This document shows positions 28,985-37,300 of a stretch of 63,180 bases of DNA, piece after piece (position 1 is the first letter of the stretch; each line of letters starts with the position of its first letter). The position numbers were made by a program, and so were the translations under genes. The notes beneath the pieces are model-generated. The model did not search any database and was not told the DNA's origin. It saw only the letters and a list, made by a program, of their open reading frames with translations. The stretch is from a virus. The DNA lies in the IMG/VR virus record IMGVR_UViG_3300042898_003076, positions 1 through 63,180 of that record, one strand, 5' to 3'.

Positions 28985-29572
28985 TTAGTTCATTTCAAAT
29001 TCATTGTAATCAAGTACGTCAACTTTAAGCTTCTTTGCATAATAATCTCTTGCTTTGCTTTTTTGGTAAAACTTATTGATCTTTTGGAAGTTCTCAACCT
29101 GTATGTATTTTTTCCAGTTCTCAGGATATGTTTTACTTACAAGTCTTGTAAAATCTCTTGTGCCTTTAAATTGCCAAAGCTCTCTGTTTCTAAACTTATA
29201 CTTTGAAGCATAATTTGTGTAGAAGATCTTGGCTATATAATTATCAGACTCAAAGTTTCTATGCTGAATTAAAATATCATACTTAATTGAAGTAGGATAA
29301 TCAGTCAGGTGATTTTTTGGAGTCTTGCAAGTTCCTATAAATGCAAACCCTGTTCCTTCTGGGAACTCAACACCATCTCTGTATTCTGTTACCTCTTCAT
29401 ACATAAGCTGAGAATGTGTGCTAATAATTTTTCTTAGAGCTCCATTTTCCATGTGCTCATACTGAGGAAACTTCTTGCGGAAGTTTTCAAAAAATTCATT
29501 GTCACAAACAGTCTTTCTTGTAGGTCTGAACCTTGGAGCATTAAGATCTGGCTTATTGATTTTCTTCATCAT
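28985..29572 (-). CDS. Conserved phage protein of unknown function (195 aa)
   Basis: The start (MMKKINKPDLNAPRFRPTRK) and the block GVEFPEGTGFAFIGTC resemble a family I recall as widespread in Bacteroidota phages without a known function. The protein is basic and rich in Tyr/Phe/Lys, with a YIAKIFYTNYASKYKFRNRELWQFKGTRDFTR-type region and a C-terminal helical part. It is the first gene after the terminator at 29640-29662 and so probably leads the connector/hub/giant-protein transcription unit. It could be a DNA-contacting connector accessory or an assembly factor; I cannot decide. Confidence 0.65.
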   Translation of the reverse strand: MMKKINKPDLNAPRFRPTRKTVCDNEFFENFRKKFPQYEHMENGALRKIISTHSQLMYEEVTEYRDGVEFPEGTGFAFIGTCKTPKNHLTDYPTSIKYDILIQHRNFESDNYIAKIFYTNYASKYKFRNRELWQFKGTRDFTRLVSKTYPENWKKYIQVENFQKINKFYQKSKARDYYAKKLKVDVLDYNEFEMN

Positions 29573-29637
29573 ACTACACTTATTACAATATACAAATTTT
29601 TTTTGAAGTTTAAAAATAAACTTTTATTGTTTAAAAA
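29573..29637 (-). promoter_or_regulatory. Promoter/leader region with palindromic AAGTTTA element
   Basis: This spacer lies between a terminator (29640-29662) and the first gene of the next unit, so a promoter is expected here. It holds an inverted repeat, AAGTTTA / TAAACTT, at 29606-29612 and 29617-29623 with a 4-nt loop. No exact TAnnTTTG box was found (nearest, TATATTGT), so the promoter call rests on position. Confidence 0.4.
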
Positions 29638-29639
29638 GC

Positions 29640-29662
29640 AAAAACCCCAGATTACTCCGGGG
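29640..29662 (-). terminator. Rho-independent terminator after cysteine-rich tail unit
   Basis: On the minus strand, CCCCGGA-GTAA-TCTGGGG (one G-T wobble) at 29662-29645 is followed by TTTTT. It lies 48 nt downstream of the stop of the 92-aa gene, between two co-directional genes. Confidence 0.8.
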
Positions 29663-29709
29663 CATTTACCTGTCAGTCACGTCCTACCAACAAACCGTGA
29701 CGTTTAATG

Positions 29710-29988
29710 TTATAGTATACACGGTACAAAACTTCCTGTGAATGGTATACGTGATGTTAAAGAACCTTCTGGTTCACAAGTTGGTTGCACGTATCCGTCA
29801 ACATCTACTGGGTCACATTCACCAGATGGATCAACAAAAGGAAAAGTTATAACTGCACTACATGTATTTCCAAGACCTAAGCAAGAAACAATAGTACTAC
29901 AGTTATATGCACCTGTGCCATTCAAACGGTAACACACTCTGTGTGTACCTGTAAAATATGAAGTAAAAGTTACTGTTATTGTTGTCAT
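29710..29988 (-). CDS. Small cysteine-rich beta protein, tail-associated (92 aa)
   Basis: It has seven Cys, including VCYRLNGTG, YNCSTIVSCLG and NTCS, in a short beta-strand-rich sequence ending TGSFVPCIL. It looks like a compact Ig-like or disulfide/zinc-stabilised domain. It is the last gene of the Cys-rich unit, 2 nt after the FN3-containing gene and just before a terminator. By composition and context it is probably a tail or fibre decoration domain. No known family was recognised with confidence. Confidence 0.6.
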   Translation of the reverse strand: MTTITVTFTSYFTGTHRVCYRLNGTGAYNCSTIVSCLGLGNTCSAVITFPFVDPSGECDPVDVDGYVQPTCEPEGSLTSRIPFTGSFVPCIL

Positions 29989-29990
29989 GA

Positions 29991-30515
29991 TTAAGCTGGT
30001 TTAGTTGTTAATAATAGGGTTACTGAATAACAAGTACTTACAGATGCACATACAGTTTTAACACGTACGTAGTAATCAGTGTTTGGTAATAGACTTGATA
30101 TTGTTGCTGTGTTTACAGTCACGGAAGGAAGAGTTGTCCAAGTTGGGGTTGTAGGCACGCGATGTTCAACCACGTATCCTGTTGCGCCGGTAACAGCTCC
30201 CCAAAATAATCCAAGAGTTGTACTTGTTATTGTTGTTGACTTAAAGCCTATAGCTGAACCACACTCTGCTCCTGGTATAACACAATCAGGATTGGTGATC
30301 ATAAGAGTTAACTTTTGAAGAATATCACATAGACGTTCTCCTTTGTTTATTCCTATATCAGCTATTGTATCTCCTGTATGGATAACACAACAGTCACTCC
30401 ATGTTTCAGAACAGATGTCTGGAGTTGGACAAGTTACTACGTTGCAAGAACATGGCGCTGGTGTTGTTAGCGCCGTGTCATTGCATCCACAATTTTTATT
30501 TTTACAATTTGCCAT
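29991..30515 (-). CDS. Fibronectin type III protein with Cys-rich N-terminal module (174 aa)
   Basis: Residues 1-85 are Cys-rich (CKNKNCGCND, then CSCNVVTCPTPDIC) and include CCVIHTGDTIADIGINKGERLCDILQ-type sequence, which recurs in the next protein. Residues about 88-174 form a fibronectin type III domain: STTITSTTLGLFWGAVTGATGYVVEHR, then TNTATISSLLPNTDYYVRVKTVC-like strands, with the W and the L-x-P-x-T-x-Y-x-x-R pattern. FN3 domains are common on phage tail and capsid surfaces, where they are thought to bind carbohydrates or other surface molecules. The Cys-rich part probably anchors it to the virion. It sits 11 nt after the 518-aa gene. Confidence 0.75.
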   Translation of the reverse strand: MANCKNKNCGCNDTALTTPAPCSCNVVTCPTPDICSETWSDCCVIHTGDTIADIGINKGERLCDILQKLTLMITNPDCVIPGAECGSAIGFKSTTITSTTLGLFWGAVTGATGYVVEHRVPTTPTWTTLPSVTVNTATISSLLPNTDYYVRVKTVCASVSTCYSVTLLLTTKPA

Positions 30516-30526
30516 TTTCTAATTTT

Positions 30527-32083
30527 TTAAAGCTCTGGTTCCCAAATAATTACTGCTGTTACATCTTCTGGTGGTGTACAAGGTACAGGTAATGTTTCAA
30601 CTTCTGTAAAAGGACAAGTTACTATAGGACAAGCAGAGCAAGATGTAGGTACAACAGTTATACGGAATTTGTATACGGTTCCTCCACCTAAGCCAACTAA
30701 TGTTCCTGTAACTGGTACAGCAGCTGTAGAAATGTAAGTATTTGATACAATTAATATTGTACCTGTTGCATCATAAAGGTCAGCAGTGTAAGTGTAGTTT
30801 CCAGTTTGAGTTATAAAGTCATATTGTACAGTTGTCTCAAGAGCTATTAATGTTACCACAGGACAACCAGGACTATTTGAATAAACATAATCTAAACATG
30901 ATTCACAAGTACTTGTACCATCAGTTAAGCATGGTTCAATTTCAATAGTTAAGTCTAAAGCTGTATTGATTATAGTTGAAGCTAAGCTTACAGCAAATCC
31001 ACCTGGAGCATTTAAGAATCCTATTAAGTCAAATGGTACTGTAATTGAATTACCAGTACTGTCTGATATTTTGATTATTGTGCTACCAGAGCATTGTGTA
31101 AACCCAGAAGGAATGGTTCCGTTTACAACCACATTCATTATCTGAGGTGCAGATTCATAAATGCCAAATAAGCTTAGAGTTATACCTGAGCATCCTGAAG
31201 GACAACAGTTTACTTGAATATTTTTTACAGCTGAACGTAAGTCACATATAGTCAACCATAAGTTACCAACAGACTCAGCAAGTGTACTAACAGTTGTTGA
31301 CCAACCCGGTATTGCTGACATTGGTCCTCCTGAAGGACTAAGAGCTGTATCTGAATTTAAACCAGCACATTGTTTTGCAATGTTCAAGTATAATTCAGTT
31401 GGCGTTCCTGTTGCAGTTCTTAAATCACAAAACTGTGTTTCTAAAGCTGTAAGCACATTCTCCATTGAAGTAGGAGTAGATGGTAAAACACATACAGGAG
31501 TTACAGCAGGAGGAATGTATTGTGTATTTTGAAGTGTTGTTACATTTCCTTCTACATTTGTAACACGGTTACCTAAATCAGTAATACCTGTAGTATTTGT
31601 TGACGTGTTATTAGTAAGAGTACAGATTTTATTACCAATTGCAGTAATATAATCTTTCATCTGTAAAACAGTTATAAGATCACCTATACCATTAGTAAAC
31701 TGAAAACAAGGTGCTAATGTCATTTCACAATCAGGACATCCTGTTGTACCTGTTGTAGGAGGTGTTGTTATATTACCGTTACAATCCGGCACACAACCTG
31801 AGCATTTTTCTACAGCACAAAGACGGTCCATTATAAACTGTAATAGCTTAGGGAAAGTAGAAGGTGAACAAGATGTCAAATTAAAACATGATAAGTCATA
31901 ATTAGCTCCATCAACGGTAAGCATATCTTGTAACTTACATAATTCTACAGCCATGTTGTAAACCACATCACTCACAGAGTCTCCTTTACAGAGACTGATA
32001 CAAGGTAAATCTGGTCCTTGCCAGATTACACAGTTTGAAGATACTGGATCACAACTTTGTGTTTTTGAGTTTGTAGGTTTCAT
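30527..32083 (-). CDS. Cys-rich tail/fibre protein with shared N-terminal module (518 aa)
   Basis: The chosen start is ATG 32083 (MKPTNSKTQSCD), because an in-frame codon at 32167 would overlap the previous gene by 43 nt and add a basic, unlike sequence. Residues about 15-60 (NCVIWQGPDLPCISLCKGDSVSDVVYNMAVELC) match the N-terminal module of the 174-aa protein. The middle is rich in Thr/Asn/Gly with a long helical stretch (IGNKICTLTNNT...VTNVEGNVTTLQ) that looks like a trimeric-fibre coiled coil. The C-terminal part has paired Cys (CESCLDY, CSACPIVTC) and FN3-like beta strands (TVYKFRITVVP). Most likely a tail fibre or baseplate-like appendage protein. Confidence 0.65.
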   Translation of the reverse strand: MKPTNSKTQSCDPVSSNCVIWQGPDLPCISLCKGDSVSDVVYNMAVELCKLQDMLTVDGANYDLSCFNLTSCSPSTFPKLLQFIMDRLCAVEKCSGCVPDCNGNITTPPTTGTTGCPDCEMTLAPCFQFTNGIGDLITVLQMKDYITAIGNKICTLTNNTSTNTTGITDLGNRVTNVEGNVTTLQNTQYIPPAVTPVCVLPSTPTSMENVLTALETQFCDLRTATGTPTELYLNIAKQCAGLNSDTALSPSGGPMSAIPGWSTTVSTLAESVGNLWLTICDLRSAVKNIQVNCCPSGCSGITLSLFGIYESAPQIMNVVVNGTIPSGFTQCSGSTIIKISDSTGNSITVPFDLIGFLNAPGGFAVSLASTIINTALDLTIEIEPCLTDGTSTCESCLDYVYSNSPGCPVVTLIALETTVQYDFITQTGNYTYTADLYDATGTILIVSNTYISTAAVPVTGTLVGLGGGTVYKFRITVVPTSCSACPIVTCPFTEVETLPVPCTPPEDVTAVIIWEPEL

Positions 32084-32124
32084 AGTATTAATATAATAAA
32101 ATTTAATGTCATTTGCAAGTTTTA

Positions 32125-33615
32125 TTAAGGTATAATTGGAGGACAACCTATAGCTGGATCTGTACAATCACCTGTTAATATTTGATTAATTGTTACAATA
32201 AGACCTCTACATTTATCTGGTACAGGTACTGTTTGTGAACAAATATATCCTGAACCTGAGATTAATGTAACTACAGCAACTCCTGCACAGTTTATAGAAT
32301 TAAAATCACAAGATGCTACAAACCCCGGAGTATCATAATCAACTGTAACTTGGTAACAAATACAAGGTATTGGAGCAGGTGATATACAAGCTGAACAGTC
32401 TGCAGATTGTTGTGTAATTAATAAATCTGATAAACAGGCTGATACAAATGTACTTGGAGTTGGTGCACATAAATATAAAACTTGCTCTACTTGTATATTT
32501 TCAAATATTGTAGTATTAGTTAAACAATCTTTGTATGTAAATTCACAAGGTGCAATTCCACCGTTTTCTATTCTATAACAAGCACAATTTAGAGGAGGAG
32601 GTGATACACAAGGTTCAGAGTCACAATCGTCTAATATGTTTACAATTACTTCAGGAGAAACTACCGGATATGTGTCAGAACAATATCTGTATACACCTTG
32701 ATTTAAGTTATAACTTGTAGTTTGACCTTGACAAGTTACTTGTAAAGGAATTGGAGCTAAGTTAGGAGCTGTAATAACAAACTCATAACAAGTACATGGA
32801 GGCGGAGGATTTGTACATGTAACTGTAGAACAGTCTGCTAATTGCAAATATGTAATAGCAGGATTAGAAACTACAGGTTCTGATTCAGAACAATAATAGT
32901 GATCACCAATAGTTAAATTTGTATGTGGTGTAGTAACACCGTTACAAGTTACTGTAACAGATTTTGTACCTATAAACTCTGGTACTGTTATTTTATAGCA
33001 GTAGCAAATTGGAAAAGGAGGACCTTTTTCTATAGTCACATTACAACCATCACACTTGATGATGATACCTTCATTTAGTATTTCTTTGTATATGCTACAA
33101 AGTTCTTCATCAGTTAAGGCTGGTGTTACTTTTAATAAGTTGGATAAAACTGCACAAAAAGGAGAAGATTCTGTAAGCTCAAGTGTTCCATACTCTACAA
33201 TACCTATTTGTTGTAATTCATTGCAACAAGCTGCTCCTAATTTAGAAGTAAGTTCATTTACACAAGATGAAAAATTGTTTGTACAACAATCATAAGTGTA
33301 ACGCTCTAAGAAAGTTGTATAAGCTGTACTACTTGTAACACTACTAATATTAACGCAACAGTTTAACTTGTCACCATATTGGTAACCTAATGTGTCTAAT
33401 ATTATCGTAGCCTTAGGAAGGCTTGCTAAAAAATAAATTCTTTGTGTACCATCTAAACATTCTGGACAGCAATAAGACCCGTCACCATTGCTTATTGATA
33501 ATCCTGTTTGTAACATGTTAGTCAACAAGTTTAGATAGGTTGTGCTGTTGTTGTTTGAGGCGGGTGTTCCTGATGTAGAACTTGTGTTGCCGTTTGGATA
33601 ATATATTGTTCCCAT
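32125..33615 (-). CDS. Cysteine-repeat tail protein (496 aa)
   Basis: Residues 1-195 form a module shared with the 257-aa neighbour (CCPxC start, then YDCCTNNFSSCVN, LQQIGIVEYGTLELTESSPFCAVLSNLLKVTPALT). Residues about 200-496 hold four repeats of roughly 70 aa, each beginning C-x-CY-x-(V/I/F) and carrying a YxCS-x-(T/E)-(Y/V)-PVVS-like turn and a C-x-x-x-C end. Proline-rich linkers (PPPP) separate them. The Cys spacing suggests disulfide-stabilised beta domains. It lies between its paralogue upstream (8 nt) and the 518-aa gene. Inferred role: adsorption apparatus or virion surface appendage. No homologue with known function was recognised. Confidence 0.65.
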   Translation of the reverse strand: MGTIYYPNGNTSSTSGTPASNNNSTTYLNLLTNMLQTGLSISNGDGSYCCPECLDGTQRIYFLASLPKATIILDTLGYQYGDKLNCCVNISSVTSSTAYTTFLERYTYDCCTNNFSSCVNELTSKLGAACCNELQQIGIVEYGTLELTESSPFCAVLSNLLKVTPALTDEELCSIYKEILNEGIIIKCDGCNVTIEKGPPFPICYCYKITVPEFIGTKSVTVTCNGVTTPHTNLTIGDHYYCSESEPVVSNPAITYLQLADCSTVTCTNPPPPCTCYEFVITAPNLAPIPLQVTCQGQTTSYNLNQGVYRYCSDTYPVVSPEVIVNILDDCDSEPCVSPPPLNCACYRIENGGIAPCEFTYKDCLTNTTIFENIQVEQVLYLCAPTPSTFVSACLSDLLITQQSADCSACISPAPIPCICYQVTVDYDTPGFVASCDFNSINCAGVAVVTLISGSGYICSQTVPVPDKCRGLIVTINQILTGDCTDPAIGCPPIIP

Positions 33616-33623
33616 AGTTGTTA

Positions 33624-34397
33624 TTAATTAGCGTTATTCCATGTTATAAAAGCGTCTGCACTTCCTATAAAGATTTGACCATTATAACAGCCATATACAA
33701 AACCTTTTGTCATAAGGTTGCTTACAAAAGTTCCTAGATTAGCAGAAGAAAGAGTTGGTGTAATAGCCGTTAAAGTGTTTATCAAGTTGCAAACTTCAGT
33801 TTTGTAACCTGCTGTAGGTAACTCAACAATTCCTGTTGTAAGTAAAGCAGCTTGGTTATTAACTTTACTGAATAGTAAATTCACACATGCTTCAAATGTA
33901 TTATCACATTTTACAGGGAAAGACCAATTTTTGTTATTAAAGAAGTTGTTTATACTTGTAGATACTGTTGAGTTTGTTCTAAAGTTTAAACAGCAGTTAG
34001 GTGGATAGTTAATATTATTTTGAACTAACAAGTACTTGCTAGCTCCTCCTAAGTAATAAATATCATCACCGCAGCAACCAGGACAACATAAAGGTTTATT
34101 TCCTGTATTGCTCATTACTATACCACCATCCATCAATGTGTTCCAAGATGTAACAATATCTGTTATTGACGGTGTTGTTGCTTGAGCTACAGCAGTGTTA
34201 ATAGCATATATTAGGGGGCTTGTACAGTTTGTGTTTTGACAAGGTTGATCAATATAACAGTTTAATATTTCACCGAAGAAAAAGTCAAAAGGAGACTTAC
34301 AAGTTCTAGTAGGTGGAGGTGGTGGCACAGGTTTTGGACAACAACATACCGGTTGATAACAGGTATTACATGTACTCATTTGATTATAACAGCTCAT
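33624..34397 (-). CDS. Cysteine-rich tail protein, paralogue of the next gene's N-terminus (257 aa)
   Basis: The first 33 residues carry about nine Cys and a run of prolines (CNTCYQPVCCCPKPVPPPPP). Residues about 100-257 align by eye with residues 40-195 of the 496-aa protein: CCPGCCGDDIYYLGG, NCCLNF, FEACVNLLF, TTGIVELPTAGYKTEVCNLINTLTAITPTL, GFVYGCYNG. The start overlaps the stop of the 1344-aa gene by 4 nt (ATGA), so translation is coupled. It is probably a structural subunit that partners with the repeat proteins on either side. Function unknown. Confidence 0.65.
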   Translation of the reverse strand: MSCYNQMSTCNTCYQPVCCCPKPVPPPPPTRTCKSPFDFFFGEILNCYIDQPCQNTNCTSPLIYAINTAVAQATTPSITDIVTSWNTLMDGGIVMSNTGNKPLCCPGCCGDDIYYLGGASKYLLVQNNINYPPNCCLNFRTNSTVSTSINNFFNNKNWSFPVKCDNTFEACVNLLFSKVNNQAALLTTGIVELPTAGYKTEVCNLINTLTAITPTLSSANLGTFVSNLMTKGFVYGCYNGQIFIGSADAFITWNNAN

Positions 34398-37300
34398 GGT
34401 AAATTTGGATTTTTAATTGATTGAAGATCTAATAATTCTTTTTTGATGTCCCATTTGTCCAGGTCCTCATCACAACAAACTGTTAATCCGTATCTAGCTG
34501 AAAGCATTTGGTTATTAACTTGATCAGCATAAGTACAGTTTACTTTGTCATAATATTCAGGAGAACAAACTGGTGTTTTGTAACCTGGTTCTACAGCTCT
34601 TGTCTTAAGAGCTATAACCGGTATAACTACTGCAGGAGGTGGAGCACAAGCTTCACATGGTGTTGGTTGATCTACAATAGGAATTGTCACACAAATTTTA
34701 GGAGCACATACTGGTGTACCTTGAGGATCTATATAACATAAGTCTCCGTAAGTTGCTGTTCCTGTAGCTATTATAGTTATAATAGGACATGGTGACGTAT
34801 CATCTGCTTCAAATGTAAACACACCTAGATTTAAACTATTCAACCAGTCAATCCAGTTTTGAGGATCACAGTATCCAATAGCAGGTGAGTTGTATTGAGT
34901 ACCGTTGATGATTATTCTTATAAGGTCTGTTGCCTCATATGTAAGAATAGCTTCATAACGACAAACTTTAGTTTGAACAGGTGCAGGAAAGCATTCAAGT
35001 ACTGTAACTTCTTTTATACAACCGTCACAACTTTCAGCTAACTCTACTTGCCAACAAACATCTTCACAGTCTTTTATTTTTATTACACCACCTACGCAAT
35101 CAGCAAGATCTGTTCCTGTGACAACAATAGGATCTTCTATACCTTTACAATCAGTAAGGATGTAGCATATTCTTTTACAAGCTTCACAAGAAGCAAAGCC
35201 GTCTCCAAAATCACCTAAAAAATCAGGACCTATAGCAGAGTCTGCTGGTAAAACAGATACACAGTAACAACCTGGTGCCCAAACCGGATTAGGAGGAGGA
35301 TCACAATCACAAGTTGCCTCTCTGTTTACAATAACTTCTGTAGGGTCTTCACAAATTTGACCGTCAGGATTTGCAGTAACTGTGAAGCAAGATCCTGGAT
35401 AACCTACAAGTACAACACTTGTATTAAGATATTGGTATAAGTTTGTAATACTACAGATATCTGGTACTATACCTTTACAGTCAGTAAGTGTATAAGCGTA
35501 TGGTTGTGGCTCAATTGTTTTTAATAAAGGTGGTGGTGATGGTATACAAACTTTAAAGTAGCCATTGTTTACATAATCAGATAAATCTGTATTAGTAATA
35601 AAGTCTGCTTGCTTACCGTCACAATCAACAACTTTGTAAGTTGGTTCACATGGTACATAAGGAGCCGTTTGTATTACAGTACAGCTTGGTCCGCTACCAC
35701 AGTCAGTAAAAGTTGAACCCGGAGGACAAATATATCCTGAGTTTACACCTGTAGAAAAAGCAGTGCCAATCTTATTAAAGGTACTGAATATTGTAATACT
35801 AGGATTTTGAAGTTGAGCAGCTGTAGTAAATGCTTGTAGAGTAACTGAATTTGCATTATAAATTTCAGCACCAAATGCTGCTGCTCCACTGTCATTTAAA
35901 CCTTCTAGTTTAAACACATGGAAACCTTGAGTTAATGTAATCTCAAATACATGCCAGAAGTTAAAGTTGAATACATTTACATTAAGAGCTTGTACTATTA
36001 ACGTACCATCTACGCTTAATCTAAACTTATTATCACCGGCAACACCAATACAATAAGTTTTTGTAGTAGGAATATTAACACAAGCTGTAAAACCAATCCA
36101 CTCATTAACAGGATTAGGAGATGATGTTGTCCAAATACCAACGGTGTTTAACCTTGAATTTGGTCCACTACCCCATACACCAGCTGTAAGCGGTGATCCT
36201 GAATAAACAGTAAGGTTGGTAGAAGCAGCATCTTGAAAGTCGCTTGCTCCAACTTGCGTAAGAGGAAAAGGTAAAGTTGTAATGTTATTGTAAAAGTTTG
36301 CACCTAAAGAACCGTAGGCTGCATTCTTGTCTCCGGGGGCAGCAATATAAGTTATTGGACCAGGTGTAGCAGGAACAGTTACTATTTTTTGACAAATGTC
36401 TCCTACTTTTTCATATCCTGGAGGACAATAACAAGCATTGCATTCATCACAAGATAAAACACTAGATGTAGGATTAGCAATTGTAATATCATTGTCACAT
36501 GTTTGTGAAAGTTTTACAGTATAGCATGCACAGCCATCAGAAACACAAACTTTTATAATCTCATTAAGATATGAGCTTAAGTTGTTGTTTACTATAATAG
36601 AAGAAAGAGTTTTATCACATGGCTCTAGTAAATAGCAAGAGCTTTTACAAGCTAAACAAGTTGGATAATTATTATAACTTACAACTTCAGTCCAGTTTAT
36701 AGCATTAATACAGTCACTGTTAGGTCCTATTATTTCAAGTTCATAACAACCTACAACACAACCACCAGCTGCTGGTGTAAAACATAAATCACCTAATACT
36801 TGACCTACTAAAGTAGCTGGATTAGGTATGCTAGGATTTGTATTTGGAACTGTATAAGATACAGTATAAACAATTTGTTGAGTATCACAGTCTTTAAGAC
36901 CATAGCATACTTGAGTACAAATTTCACAAGTATCTTTAAAATTAATAAGCTTACGTGGTACGGCACCATCACAAGATTCTGCTTCTTCTACTCTCCAACA
37001 ACCATTTACACATGTTTCAGATTTACCAGAAATAGTACAAACAGTTCCTACAACTTGTCCTACATATAAGCTTAAATTAACACCGTTAGTTGTTGGATTG
37101 AATACGGTTATGTAATCTTGATCTGTAGTACAATCTACTAATAGATAACATTCACAAGTGCATATTACAGGAGAAGGGATTAGAATGGGATTAAAACATT
37201 GACCTCTCAAGGCTTCTTCTACTAAGAAACATTGACCAGCATAACCAGGAACACCACTAATACTTAAAGATGGTGTTACATAAGCTGAAAGATTTGATGT

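Noticed and set aside
32084-32167. Longer N-terminus for the 518-aa gene (start at 32167)
   Set aside because: It would overlap the neighbouring gene by 43 nt and add a basic Tyr/Ser/Lys leader unlike the Cys-rich module that follows; ATG 32083 gives a clean fit.
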